From positions 73,241,719 through 73,305,718 of the forward strand of contig NC_067473.1 of the NCBI RefSeq assembly GCF_947179515.1: a DNA stretch of 64,000 bases, in the 5' to 3' direction. This document shows positions 1 to 10,640 of this stretch, one piece after another. The notes under the pieces were generated by a model. It did not search any database and was not told the DNA's origin. It saw only the letters and a program-made list of their open reading frames with translations. The position numbers were made by a program, and so were the translations under genes. Source of the DNA: Apodemus sylvaticus. Taxonomy: Eukaryota; Chordata; Mammalia; Rodentia; Muridae. Positions within the stretch are counted from its first letter, which is position 1, and each line of letters starts with the position of its first letter.

Positions 1-1560
1 CTTACTGGAGAGTTTGTGACCTGTCAGTCTGGCCTTTCTGTGAGAACAGGAAGCAGCATGAAAACAGACTTTATAACATCCAGAGCCCAGGCCACAGGGC
101 ACACTGAAGTGGGGCCAGGACTCTCTTCCTTGTCGGCCCTTCTGACCCAACAGATTGCATGACTTGAAGTGAGAACTAACTTCCAAATGGGTCTTATTCA
201 TGGAGACAATTATTGTGGGAAAGAGATCAACCCAACAACGAATCATGATTTGCAAGAGACATTCAGGCAAACAGCTGTGCTTTATTCTTTGGGCAATGAG
301 TTACTTGATTATTTCAACTATGTAGGAAATGGATCTTCAGGTATAAATAATATATGTTCTTTGAATCTCTCTAATCTGCCTCATAGGACTGAAGAATTCT
401 AAGTGAAGCCGCTGACTTTGCATATTGATTTGCAGATGTAATGTGAGTCAGGGGATCCTGGCTGGGTAGAGGCAGGAGGTTGTTGTGTACTCTTCTGTGG
501 GGCTGTAAGTAGTCATTTCTTCAGAGAGCCACCACTGGTGATTCTTAAAAGGTGGACAGGCTTCACAGGTTTGTAACAATATAAGAATGGAAAATCACAT
601 GAGAGATTTGTCCACCCAAGAAAAGTAAGACAGACTAAATAGGACTAAAGGTAGACTGTGGGTACATCATAAGGAGTGGAAATATGGTGAACAGGGGGTG
701 AGACAATCTCTCTCTGCCCTTCATCCCTCCTTGCAAGAAGACCCAGCACTTAGAACCCAGGATGAAAAAGAAAACGTTCCTTATGTTCCATGGGCAAACA
801 TGTGTGTAGCTAGAGAACACAAAAATTGGAATCAGAAATTTATGATCATTAGTCCAGAACAGTGACTCCCAATAAGCAGGGCAGAGGCTAACCAGCATCT
901 TCTCAGCATCTCCTCAGCATCATCAGGAGGAGAGGACTTCAGTTCTGAGTGTCAAAGCACAGAGCCAAGTTCTCATAGCAAGCCATCACTCCAAGAGTAA
1001 TGAGCCTCTACGTAGGTCACTTTTCAGTCATGCCCACAGTCTCCAGGCCTTCTCCACAGCCAGCACTTCTGCACACCTGGTCTTTATCTCTACCTAAAGT
1101 CGAGCATCCTATGCCCTCAGGCATGGATGAAGTTACTAGCTGGGGTACCACTGATGTTCAACACAGCCACAAAATTTGCATTTGCATTGCATGTTTTTCT
1201 AGGTTCCAGTCCATGCTACCTGTTACTCAAAGTCACTGGATGTTAGGATGGATGCTAGCAGAAGATTATACTCCCTAAAGGTAAAAGAGCAATTTTTTAT
1301 CAAGGTCAGAGTCCCCACTGTACTCCAACTTATCTGACAGGCCCCTCTCCAAACCACAGTGAGAATCTGAATCCCTTTAATAAACCAATTACCTCCTTGT
1401 CATAGACAAAATCTCCAGGGGCTAGATGTGACCAGGCTTTGTCATACATGATCATTTATCTGTCATTCAATATAGAAACCAAAATACTCTTGCATCCCAA
1501 ATGGTTTTATAATAAGAACTCATTTGACCATAAATATGCAAACTCCTGATTTTTATACAA
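1..1560. other. No gene recognised
   Basis: Ordinary AT-balanced sequence with only short chance open frames (under 95 codons) and no codon pattern, splice structure or repeat family that I can name. A weak L1 3'-UTR-like stretch may begin just beyond it (about 1590-1740, minus), based on T-rich ends and a cytosine-rich 'cccagttcctcctcc' type segment, but it is too short to call with confidence. Confidence 0.5.
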
Positions 1561-1949
1561 GTCCAATGAATCATGGAATATTTTCTAGGCACTTATTTTT
1601 ATTAACAATATTTTTATTGTTAATTGGAAATTTCACATAATATACCCTGATAATATTCATTTCCCAGTTGTCCCAGTTCCTCCTCCACCCTTGGGATCTC
1701 CCCCAAAACAAAAGAAGAAGAAAATGGAAGAAAAAATATAAAGTTTGTGTTGTCCATATACTCACTGGAGCTTGGTCAAACTCCCAGTGGCCAGTTTAAA
1801 GAGTTCTCTTCAATGGCTTCCTGTCTAGACCGTTTGTGTGTGGGGGGGCACTGGGGGATGGGGAAGAGAGTGTCACAGAGGCCTTCTATGTCTCTCATTC
1901 TCAGCTGTGAGTCTGCAGTCAGCAATACCACTGCAAGAGAAGCTTCCTT

Positions 1950-2052
1950 GCCCTTTACAGTCAGTGGCAGCAGGACCATGGACACTGCCATGGATTCAGG
2001 TGGCAGCACAGACCAGGGACATCCCCATGGCCTTCAGTGGCATCTTACCATT
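1950..2052. repeat. Degenerate satellite-like repeat, left part
   Basis: Loose repeats built from words such as ATGGCC, GGTGGCAGCACAGACC and GGACAT. The same words resume at about 2400, so this is the left end of a repeat block interrupted by a MaLR LTR. The block resembles a dispersed murine satellite that I tentatively associate with the name MurSatRep1; the name is from memory and uncertain. The translation is open in places only because the units are GC-rich and lack stops. Confidence 0.5.
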
Positions 2053-2395
2053 GCTGTGAAGAGACACCATGACCACAGCAACTCTTATGAAGGAAAACAT
2101 CTAATCAGGGATGACTTACAATTCAGAGAATTAGCCCATTATTGCCATGGCTGGAAACATGGTGGCCTGTAGTCAGACATGGTGTTTGAGAAGGAGCTGA
2201 CAGTTCTACATCTTGATCTGCAGGAACACAGGAATGACTGTGACCCACTAGACCTCAAAGCCCACCTCCACAGTGGGGGCCTTCCGCAAGACCACACCTA
2301 CTCCAACAAGGCCACACCTCTTAATAGTGCCCCTCCCTATGGGCCAAACATTCAAACACATGAGTCTATGGAACCCATTCCTATTCACACTACCA
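2053..2395 (-). mobile_element. ORR1-type MaLR LTR, minus strand
   Basis: Non-autonomous ERVL-MaLR long terminal repeat in reverse orientation. The reverse complement of the diagnostic ORR1 stretch (a GTGTGGCCTTGTTGGAGTAG-like block next to a GGCACTATTA-like block) lies at about 2294-2345, and the other end carries the family's 'GAGACACCATGACCA' type sequence at about 2058-2075. It is diverged and probably old. It sits inside a satellite-like repeat that continues on both sides, which shows a nested insertion. Exact ends and subfamily cannot be fixed by eye. Confidence 0.6.
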
Positions 2396-2900
2396 CAGGT
2401 GGCAACACTGTTATAGGTGTCAACACGGCCCTCAGCTGCTGCATGGGCCACAAACCCCATCATAAGCCAGCAACATCAACATGGCCCCTGGCCAAAGCCA
2501 GACACAGAGACCAACATGGCCCTTGGCCGCAACCTAGTCATGGGTATCAACATGGCTTCAGGCAGCAGCAGGTACCACAGACATCTCCATGGCTTTTGGT
2601 GGTAACAAAGGCCATTGCCACTGACATGGCCTCTCGCTGCAGCAGGGTGACAGACAGCAACATGGCCTTTGGTGGCCACAGGGTCTACAGACATGGCCTC
2701 AGGTAGCAACATAGGCCATACATATTAACATGGACTCCAGTGGCAACACAGACCATGGACACTAATATGGCCTGCAGCAGCAGCTGCAGCAGCAGCAGCA
2801 GCAGCAGCAGGAACCACAGACAGCAACATGAACTCAGGTGGCAGCACAGACAGTGAGCATCCCCACAACCTTCAGTGGTAATACGGGCCATGGACATCAT
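2396..2900. repeat. Degenerate satellite-like repeat, right part, with CAG run
   Basis: Roughly 15-17 loose units of about 30-36 bp sharing words such as CAACATGGCC, GGTGGCAACA, CACAGACC and GGACAT. A pure CAG/CTG-type stretch lies at about 2773-2811 with one CTG interruption. Open frames appear on both strands (up to 175 codons at 2179-2706) but follow the repeat and show no domain, so I treat them as non-coding. It is the continuation of the block at 1950-2052. Confidence 0.6.
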
Positions 2901-3765
2901 CTCATGTGAGGAACGGTAAAACCCAAAAGTTGACTTTCTGGACTAAATTCGCATCTCTGTATCAACAATGGATTTTGAGAGTTTCTACCAAAAAGCCATT
3001 TGTTCTTCAAAACATAAAAAGTAAGGTGGTTTCAGTTTTGAGACAGTTTGTTTTCTTACAGTTTTTTACAGTATTTTTCCAGAGTGTGACTAACACATAG
3101 CCTTACCCTTGTCTGTTGCACTAACTACACACATCATATAACATGACTTATCCTCACCGAGTTGCTAGTTCACCCTCTGCACCCCCTGCCCCCCAACATA
3201 CCCTTCCCTGCCCTGGACTTACTAGAGCTATTTTACTGAGCCACTGATCTTAGTGGCCATGATCAGAAGACAAATTTCATCTCTTTCTGGGGAGAATTCT
3301 TGAACAGACAAGAGAAAAAATTAAGTAAGAAGTCCAGAAAAGGGATGGTTTGTCTTAGAAGGTGCAGTGTGGTCCAGTTTTAGGCACTTTGCACATCAGC
3401 ATGCCACACACAAATGCTTGTAGATAAGAGTGAAGGCCCAGACAGACAGAACTGTATGGACAGAGCTGAACTGAAGAGGTGTCCAGGAAGCTGTGGAAGG
3501 CTGGTTCACATCTCAGCTGGTTCTAGAAGCTTTTATGAGGCCTTAGCTCCACCCAGGGTGTTCTAGTTGTTTGAGGTGAGGCCTAGGAAAGGGATCTTTT
3601 ATAGAGTCTTTGATTAATCACAATTTATTTTGGGTGGCAAAACCACCATAATAAAGCCTTAATAGTTGTTGTTTCTAAAAAACATATTTTTAAACTGTTG
3701 TCTACTAAGGAACTAGAAATTAAAATTTAGATATCTATGTAGAAAAATAAAAACTAGGTATGAAC
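2901..3765. other. No gene recognised
   Basis: Unremarkable sequence between the satellite-like block and the first tRNA gene. A lightly T-rich stretch occurs at 3040-3080 and two A-runs occur just before the tRNA (see that entry). No repeat family or coding pattern was identified. Confidence 0.5.
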
Positions 3766-3837
3766 AGGGGGCACCTGGATTTGAACCAGGGACCTCTTGA
3801 TCTGCAGTCAAATGCTCTACCCCTGAGCTATACCCCC
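3766..3837 (-). tRNA. tRNA-Cys (anticodon GCA)
   Basis: A 72-nt cysteine tRNA gene without intron, read on the minus strand. All parts are visible: an acceptor stem of five G opposite five C with a U73 discriminator, a D arm containing TAGCTCAGGGG (internal A box), an anticodon loop CTGCAGA with anticodon GCA (plus-strand TGC at 3803-3805), a perfect 5-bp T stem CCTGG/CCAGG and the B box GGTTCAAATCC. Pol III termination signals lie 13-23 nt downstream as T-runs on the minus strand (3749-3753 and 3743-3747). Its 3' and 5' flanks differ from those of the paired copies further right, so it is not part of the recent pair duplication. It would decode UGC/UGU codons. Confidence 0.96.
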
Positions 3838-4799
3838 TGATACTAATATAAGGCTTAATTAATATCCTTCACTTCCAGAGTTCCACCCACATCACTTGTG
3901 CCCTATGCATCATCGTTTGAGAACTTACAGGCTGAGTCAGAGGAAACACATTGCTCTTCTGCATAAAAAGTCACAGGCCCCTCCTGAAATGGAAGCGTAA
4001 GGATTCTTTGGAAAGTGGTTGGATGGCGCAAGGCATCAAGATATTCTTTGGTGCTGGAACAAACACATGAAAGTGGACATAGATGTGAAAGGCTCAGGCA
4101 GACTTCCGAAGGAACATTTTGCTGAAGCAGATATAGGAGAGATGTTCTGCTAAGACAAACACGAGAAAGGACACATGATGAAGGATTCTTTGCTAACAAC
4201 ACACATCTATTGGTCCACCTTACATTGTGTAGTTGAGCTCCATTGTCAGGATGCCTCGCACTTGGGCTGACTAGATGCATGTGCTGCAGTGAGGCCCGTG
4301 TCAAGGCAAGGCATGTGGAGAACACGCATTTGGAGAGTATAAACAGGACTCCACGGAGTGGTGGACAGAGAGCTTGGCTGGCTGGTACAGCCAGCTGTGC
4401 CACACGCGTGCTTATGGGTCTTCACTGTTCTTCGCTTCCCAGCGAGGCACAGCTGAGAACTTCTCCTGGCGTTCCTGGTCCCTCCTGCTGACCTGAGCCA
4501 AGGCTGAGGCCTGGCTGTCTCTGCTAGGTAGCGCCAACACTGCTGATTCCTATTTGCCATCCCAGCTCTACCGAACTGAACTGCTGGTGTATCCGTGAGG
4601 TGTTTACGAATGGATCAAGCTGCCACTCCTTGCTAACCTATGAACTGAAATGCTGATTTCCAGACAACACAGATGGGAGTTGCTCCAAAGATCCTTTCTA
4701 AACAGGTCCAGTTCCCCCATATCCTTTCTTTTCCACTACCTCTGGTGGGTGGTGGGTTACAAGGAAGGTTAAAGTGCTTAAGAACTATCGTTAAAAATA
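3838..4799. other. No gene recognised
   Basis: Unique-looking sequence upstream of the first tRNA gene. It holds a 166-codon open frame on the minus strand (3903-4403) rich in Ser, Leu and Cys with no recognisable domain, and overlapping frames on both strands. I see no promoter or splice context that would make it a gene. Confidence 0.45.
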
Positions 4800-4970
4800 G
4801 GATTTGAGGACTGACTGCTTTTCCAGAGGTCCTGAGTTCAATTCTCAGCAACCACATGGTGGCTCAAAAACATCTGTACTGGGATCTGTTGCCTTCTTCT
4901 GGTGTGTCTGAAGATAGCAACAGTGTACTCATATATAATAAATAAAACTTTTAAAATACAGGATTTGAAA
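4800..4970 (+). mobile_element. B2 SINE, 5'-truncated
   Basis: Matches the murine B2 element from its tRNA-derived part onward: GACTGACTGCTTTTCCAGAG, then GAGTTCAATTC (B-box region), then ACCACATGGTGGCTC, and an AATAAATAAAA tail. The first part with the A box is missing or too diverged to see. B2 elements are pol III-transcribed retroposons mobilised by L1; this copy probably is not an active transcription unit. Confidence 0.85.
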
Positions 4971-5933
4971 AAACTAAAGCTACACCCTTCCTTAGCAGCC
5001 CCACAGCATGCTCTCCCAGCCTTCAGCCCCAGGGTCAGACAGTGCTGGAGTGGCACTGATCCTGGCTGCTAAAATGATCGTCAGAGTCAAGCTTTGAGTC
5101 TATCATGCTGGGATCTACAAACATAAATTACACACAACTGGGGTGTTTATCTTGTCAAATGTGATGACAAATTCATGCCTGACCCTCTTGGACTGATCGG
5201 TTCAGGGAAACTTGCTGCAGAACTACAGGCTAGGATGAAAGATGGCCCCTTTCAGAGCTGCAGAAGGTGAAGCCAACCTCACATTCCTCAGTGCCGTCAG
5301 GTTGGTTATTCCGTGTTACTCATTTATTTTGATAAATGCTGAATTTGACTTATTAAGACTTTTTAAATGTGTTTTTAAAAACAATCTATGTTTAATAAGT
5401 GAGATTGGCCTGTTGTTTTGTTTTCTCTTATAATCTCTGAAAATTTTCACAGCATCTTTAATTAGACTTACAAATTGAGTTAGGGTAAATACCCTCCCCC
5501 CCCTTTTAAAAATTTCCTAGAATTGTTTCTGTAAAAGTTTTTTTTCCCAAAACATTTGGTATACATAACACAATCTGTGCCTTGATGTTTTTTTAAAATG
5601 ACATTAATATTTTAACAACAAATAATTTTATTATATTTTAATGTCCTCAATAATTATTCATGATTTTTATTTATTTTGATTTGAAAAATAATGCTAGTAT
5701 GATATTCTTGGTTTTTTTTTTTTTGATAATTCCAAACCATTGTCTGTAATGTATCCTGAGAAATCACAGATGAATGCCCCTCCCAGTTCTCATTTGTGGC
5801 TTTTAGGATTGTCTGAGACCCACAATGAAAGTCTGAACCCTGCCCACCTCTTAGGAAGACACCTGGTCATTATCTTAGCATCCATGTCTGACCCTTAGGT
5901 GCTTTGGACTTCTTCCACTTATTCATACATGTG

Positions 5934-5935
<2 letters not shown>
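4971..5935. other. No gene recognised; AT-rich
   Basis: AT-rich DNA, notably 5320-5760, with several homopolymer A and T runs and a C-run at about 5493-5502. I see no gene and no nameable repeat. Confidence 0.5.
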
Positions 5936-5970
<35 letters not shown>

Positions 5971-6041
5971 AGAGAGAGATAGAGATAGAGAGAGAGAGAG
6001 AGAGAGAGGGAGGGAGAGAGGGAGAGAAAGAGAGAGAGAGA
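5936..6041. repeat. Microsatellite (CA)n followed by (GA)n
   Basis: About 30 bp of CA dinucleotides run straight into about 75 bp of GA-rich repeat with occasional GATA and GGGA interruptions. The purine/pyrimidine asymmetry of the GA part could adopt triplex structures, but no function is implied. Confidence 0.95.
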
Positions 6042-6350
6042 CATACCTTTGAAGTCTAGGAAGCACAAAATATTTTTCCCACTGTCTGTCAGGTGGAGCC
6101 TTCTTGCATGCTGCTCACACACACATCTTAAAAACAAAAAAGAATCTCTCTTATTTATTCATACACCTAAGCAATCTGCCTTAATCAATGCACCCACCTC
6201 CCAGGAGCCCCCACCACATCCTTCTCTCCCTTCTATGTCCTCTTCTTCCTTTTGTTAATAACCTGCTGAATCCCATTAGTGCTGCTTCGGATTGATCTTG
6301 CTGACTTGATCATATGCATGTTAACCACAGCTGCAGTGAGTGAGTTCACG

Positions 6351-6782
6351 GTTACAGCTGCCATATATGTCCAGGGTACAGCTGCCATGTATGTCCAGGG
6401 TACGGTCGCCATGTGTGTCCAGGGTACGGTCGCCATGTGTGTCCAGGGTACAGCCGCCATGTATGTCCAGGGTACGGCCGCCATGTGTGTCCAGGGTACA
6501 GCCGCCATGTATGTCCAGGGTACGGCCGCCATGTGTGTCCAGGGTACAGCCGCCATGTGTGTCCAGGGTAAGGCTGCCATGTATGTCCAGGGTACAGCCG
6601 CCATGTATGTCCAGGGTACAGCTGCCATGTGTGTCCAGGGTACAGCCGCCATGTGTGTCCAGGGTATGGCCGCCATGTGTGTCCAGGGTACGGCCGCCAT
6701 GTGTGTCCAGGGTACGGCCGCCATGTGTGTCCAGGGTACGGCTGCCATGTGTGTCCAGGGTACGGCTGCCATGTATGTCCAG
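6351..6782. repeat. 24-bp minisatellite, 18 units
   Basis: Eighteen head-to-tail 24-bp units fill exactly 432 bp. Each unit begins GGTACGGCCGCC or a variant (GGTACAGCTGCC, GGTACGGTCGCC) and ends ATGTGTGTCCAG or ATGTATGTCCAG. Many units carry the CpG-containing CGGCCG. Because 24 is a multiple of three, every frame without a stop stays open and yields long repetitive ORFs on both strands; these have no start context or domain and I regard them as artefacts. Confidence 0.97.
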
Positions 6783-6875
6783 AAGACAGCATCTCTCAGC
6801 ACTCCTCCCCACCCGCTAGCTCTTCCATCTTTTTCTGCTCACCCTCTGAGGTGTTCCCTGAGCCTTGGAGAGGGT

Positions 6876-7310
6876 TGTTTTGGGGAGCCACACATACCTA
6901 AGGCTTTGTCAGAGGTCCTGATAAAAAGGCAAAGAGGATACTATTTCTGTGTCCTTGCCTGGGGCAGCCTTGGCAAGGCCTGGGCTGGGCTGGGGCCAGA
7001 GTCTTGAAGGCTTTATCTCCGGGAACCCAGAGTTCCCTTCTTGATGGCTGTGATTATCAGTCCTGACACAGCTGCGACCGACCTATCCTGGACTCCCTTT
7101 GCCGACATTGTTTGATTTAGCTTTCTGCTGACCTTAGCACAATTTCCTCCTGAAAACAGTGTATATACGATGTTGTATTTCTTAATAAACTTGCTTGGCA
7201 TAAAACATAGGTTGTGCAAGACCTCCTAATCCTACCTTTTCTATCTTCTTTATCTTCTAATCTCCTCACCTTACACTTGGGAGTCCGTCACTGAAGGGTG
7301 ACCTGGTGAC
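6876..7310 (+). mobile_element. Probable solo LTR of an ERVK-like element
   Basis: The segment has an LTR-like layout: a TG start (TGTTTTGGGGAGCC), GC-rich U3, a TATA-like GTATATAC near 7161, an AATAAA signal at 7184-7189 and a short pyrimidine-rich U5. It lies directly behind the minisatellite. No internal retroviral sequence follows, hence solo LTR. I cannot assign the family by eye and the 3' end is approximate. Confidence 0.4.
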
Positions 7311-8242
7311 ATAGGTCAGGAGTTGATGTCCAATTTCAGTCAATAATCCCATATACTCAGCACTTTGGCCAGGTCTGAGGCTCTGCATTAACTTCTGATC
7401 TTTGTGGAGTGACGCTTCTCTGGCAAGGTTGAGGGCAGCACTAATCTAGCAATGTAAACATATTTAAAGGACAGTTTGACAACATGCTATTCAGCAATAC
7501 AATGGTAGATTCCTCCCTAGAGCCCATGACCTCTGACCAGGTCCACAGCAGCATGTCTGAATTCCTTCCTGTGGAGCAGGCCTCAAATCTAATCCTAAAG
7601 CAGTCCAATACGACCATAATCCTCATTCCCAGGGCACATCTGGCCTGGCAGGTCAGTACGTTAGCGTGCTGGGTTGGTTGCAGAGATACTGTTGTCTTTT
7701 CCCTTTAGCAGTTTGAGTTGCTTTAGGACCTATAAAACTAGCCACTAGAGAGAAGTTTCCAGCTAAGTTCCAACTTGTTTCTCTATGCCATTCTACAAAA
7801 GTGTGTAGTGCCTCCAGCAATATGGTCTTCACACTGATTCAGCACACTTGCATGGTGAAGACTCTACTAACCCTCACCATCCCTGCCAGGCAGGGACACC
7901 TAATGGGCTTTTGTGATGCACATCACTCTCACAGGCCTCTAAGATGGGAGAAGGGTGAGTACCATGACCCGATTTCCTTAGTCTGTGCAGCTGCCACCTC
8001 CCTGCCTCAGACACAGGAGGTTAACTGAGCAGGCTGAGTGCAGAGTCCTTGTAGTTCCACAGCTATCTGGGTTTCATTTCCAGTTACACTGAGAGATGAG
8101 AGAGGGGTGGCAGGGCTTCAGTATCTGAAGACAGCAGGCAGGGGGGGGGGGAAGCATGTGACAGGAACAGACTGGCATCCAGTCTCCCAGGGAGGTACCA
8201 CACAACGGATCAGCCCTCCTTACGTGGGAAGGTGATGTTACA
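7311..8242. other. No gene recognised
   Basis: Ordinary sequence with a 10-G run at about 8143-8152. Short open frames only. Confidence 0.5.
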
Positions 8243-8320
8243 GTGTGTGTGTGTGCGTGTGCGTGTGCGTGCGCGTGCGCGTGCGCGTGCGTGTGTGTGT
8301 GTGCGTGTGCGTGTGTGTGT
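8243..8320. repeat. Alternating (TG)n/(CG)n tract, Z-DNA prone
   Basis: Uninterrupted alternating purine-pyrimidine tract of 78 bp mixing GT and GC steps, with GTGCGCGTGCGCGTGCGCGTG at its core. The CpG content of the core is unusual for a mammalian dinucleotide repeat and is the classic composition for left-handed DNA. Confidence 0.93.
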
Positions 8321-8369
8321 TACATTGAAAATAAACTAACTAAAAGAAAAACCTATTTCTTTGTTGGCT

Positions 8370-8455
8370 GTCAGGTAGGTAAGAGCTTGGATCTTAGTGT
8401 CAGAGGCAGACTGAGAGTTCTCTGGTTCAAAACCCAGTCTAAAATTGCTTCATTA
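8370..8455 (+). mobile_element. Possible MIR SINE fragment
   Basis: An old mammalian-wide SINE is suggested by the order GGTAAGAGCTTGGATCTTAG, then a SCAGACTG-like word, then GGTTCAAAACCCAG. Divergence is high and the match is by eye only. Confidence 0.35.
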
Positions 8456-8973
8456 AAGTGTGGTTCAACGTCACAGTTTCTGTCCTCGGAAAAGTGGGGA
8501 AGGGGCTTGGAGATCACAAACCTTCTGGAACAAGTACAGACTCCTGCCATGGCTCTGGACTGATGTGGGAGCCCATAGTCCCAAGTTGGCTCCTGGGGTA
8601 TCCTATCCCTGGTTCTGTACGTCGGCGTCAGTCAGGCCTGCCTGTCCTTACACAGGCGGTCACACTATGGATGTAGGAGCAAGCCAGTCAGAGCTCATTA
8701 TTAACTTCATAGCATCAGCCTTTCCTGTCAAAGAGCTTCCCAGACAGAAACTGAGTATTCAGAATACACTGCCTCTCTTGGTGGCCAACAGAAGCAGATC
8801 AAACACGATTCCTCTGTGATCATGAACACAGGGCAGAGGTGAGGAGTGAGTGGGAAGTGCACCCAAGTGGGAAGACCCTGTTCAGTGAGCAGCTGATGTG
8901 CTAACGTGACGGGTGAGAAGGCTTGTGGTCTTTGAGAACTTAGGCGTCAGTAGTGGGTTGTGGAGCTAAGTCA

Positions 8974-9361
8974 CTATAATGGTTTGAATATGTGTGGCCC
9001 AGGGAGTGGCACTATTAGGAGGTGTGGCCTTGTTGGAGTAGGTGTGGCCTTGTTGGAGTAGGTGTGGCCTTGTTGGAGTAGGTGTGGCCTTGTTGGAGTA
9101 GGTGTGTCACTGTGGGTATGAGCTTTAAGACCCTAGTCCTAGCTGCCTGGAAGTCAATCTTCACATAGCTGCCTTCAGAAAAAGATGTAGAACACTCAAC
9201 TCCTCCAGCCCCATGTCTGTGTGGATGCTGCCATGCTCCCACATGGATGAAAATGGACTGAACTCCTGAAGCTATAAGCCAGCTCCAATCAAATATTATC
9301 CTTTATACGACTTGCCTTGGTCATGGTGTCCGGTCACAGCAGTAAAACCCTAACTAAGACA
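8974..9361 (+). mobile_element. ORR1 (ERVL-MaLR) LTR with internal tandem amplification
   Basis: Nearly full-length ORR1-type LTR in plus orientation: ATGGTTTGAATATG at the start, GGGAGTGGCACTATTAGGAGG, then TGGATGCTGCCATGCT, and the terminal CCCTAACTAAGACA. The internal GGTGTGGCCTTGTTGGAGTA block, normally present once or twice, is repeated four times in perfect 20-bp register (9021-9100). MaLRs are non-coding LTR elements that use ERVL enzymes in trans. It is probably a solo LTR because no internal sequence follows. Confidence 0.9.
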
Positions 9362-9503
9362 AGTACAAACACCCATAACTACGTAGCCTAGAATGGAGGA
9401 TCTGAGTTTATGTGAGTAATTCCAACTAATGAGACTTCCAAGCTTCACGAGGCCCTGCCTAAGGTGAATATGGTAAGTTAACTACCAGAGTCATATTTAA
9501 GCA
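9362..9503. other. Short unique spacer
   Basis: Spacer between the ORR1 LTR and the tRNA relic. No signal noted. Confidence 0.4.
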
Positions 9504-9573
9504 AGGGGGCAGCTGGATTTGAACTGGGGAATCTTGATCTGCAGTTCAATGTTCTGCCTCTGCCTGTGCCCCC
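9504..9573 (-). pseudogene. Decayed tRNA-Cys-like relic
   Basis: Aligns end to end with the intact tRNA-Cys genes, keeping the five-G/five-C acceptor ends and the anticodon loop core (plus-strand TGC at 9540-9542), but it has lost the rest. The total length is 70 nt, with one base deleted in each half. The A box is replaced by CAGGCAGAGGC. The T stem is CCCAG against CCAGC and no longer pairs. There is no T-run of four within 20 nt downstream on the minus strand. I read it as a dead copy of the cluster, not an active gene. Confidence 0.88.
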
Positions 9574-10123
9574 ACTTACAAGGTAAGCTCTGATTAGCAC
9601 GCCTTCAATCTTGGAACCACACCCAAGCTTACTATATGTTCATGATCTCCACTACTGATCTTGAACCTGCCAGGATTTTTCCACTTATGTTTGCCCTCCA
9701 CCCTTCTTCTCTCCAACCGTAGCTGGCCCACTGCATTGCCCTCTCTCTCAGGGGTACTAAAGATGTCAACTTTAGAAGTGGAAAAGACACCTGCCATGTG
9801 TTTTCCTCATGTTCACACTAAGTGGCCAAGATAAGAGCTGCAGGTGCTGGGTCTTCCTTAGCCAACCTGCAGCCCAGAGAGAACTTTACCCTTCTGCACA
9901 TCAGGGGGTGCTCATTACTTCACTCCATCATTTATTCACTCAATAATACTTATGAAGCACATTAGCTTCTGGTCACTGATCAGTGACATTGAATACACAA
10001 AGAGAGATCAGTCATTTTTCTTTTCCCTCAGATTCTTAGTATGAATAGGAGACAAATTCATGGATCAAAGACTTTGCATAGAACTGGCAGGAGATGAAGC
10101 ACAGGATAGGAGGAGCTAGGAGT
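9574..10123. other. No gene recognised
   Basis: Unremarkable sequence leading into the 18-bp minisatellite. No repeat family or coding pattern identified. Confidence 0.45.
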
Positions 10124-10301
10124 GAGGAGCACCCTAGGAGTGAGGAGCACCCTAGGAGTGAGGAGCACCCTAGAAGTGAGGAGCACCCTAGGAGTGAGGA
10201 GCACCCTAGGAGTGAGGAGCACCCTAGGAGTGGGAGCACCCTAGGAGTGAGGAGCACCCTAGGAGTGAGGAGCACCCTAGGAGTGAGAAGCACCCTAGGA
10301 G
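10124..10301. repeat. 18-bp minisatellite, about 10 units
   Basis: Tandem copies of GAGGAGCACCCTAGGAGT with one shortened unit near 10230 and a few substitutions (GAGAAGC, TAGAAGT). It lies 340 bp downstream of a tRNA-Cys gene in its transcriptional sense. The unit length is a multiple of three, so repetitive ORFs appear on both strands without coding meaning. Confidence 0.95.
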
Positions 10302-10640
10302 CTCGGTAGAGGCTTCTTGAGAGATGAGAGACAAGGGCTTCTAAGAGATAGTTCTGTTGCAAGCCTCCTCTAAGCTTAATTTCCTAGACTGAATGACCCA
10401 CAGGGTCACAGCCTTAGAGGACAATTCATATGACAGCACAAGTGACTGTGACCTAGGTGGGATTCAGAGAGCAGCAGGCAGATGGGGCCTGAGTAGAATC
10501 CAGTTCACAGGTGAACACAGGTCAGTGCATAATGGGACACCATCCACGACAAGGGACAATGAGGTGAGAGGGTTTTTATTTGGATTGTTTTTGGCTACTT
10601 ACAACATTTTACTGTCTAGCATCTAAAAGAAATCCTAGGA

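Noticed and set aside
3903..4403. 166-codon minus-strand ORF as a possible novel gene
   Set aside because: No recognised domain, no start context, no splice or promoter evidence, and competing open frames on the other strand.
6233..7007. Long ORFs on both strands across the 24-bp minisatellite (up to 242 codons)
   Set aside because: The unit length is a multiple of three and lacks stops, so frames stay open by construction. No domain, no supporting gene structure.
9000..9110. Independent 20-bp minisatellite
   Set aside because: The unit is native to the ORR1 LTR; it is an internal amplification rather than a separate locus, and is reported as such.
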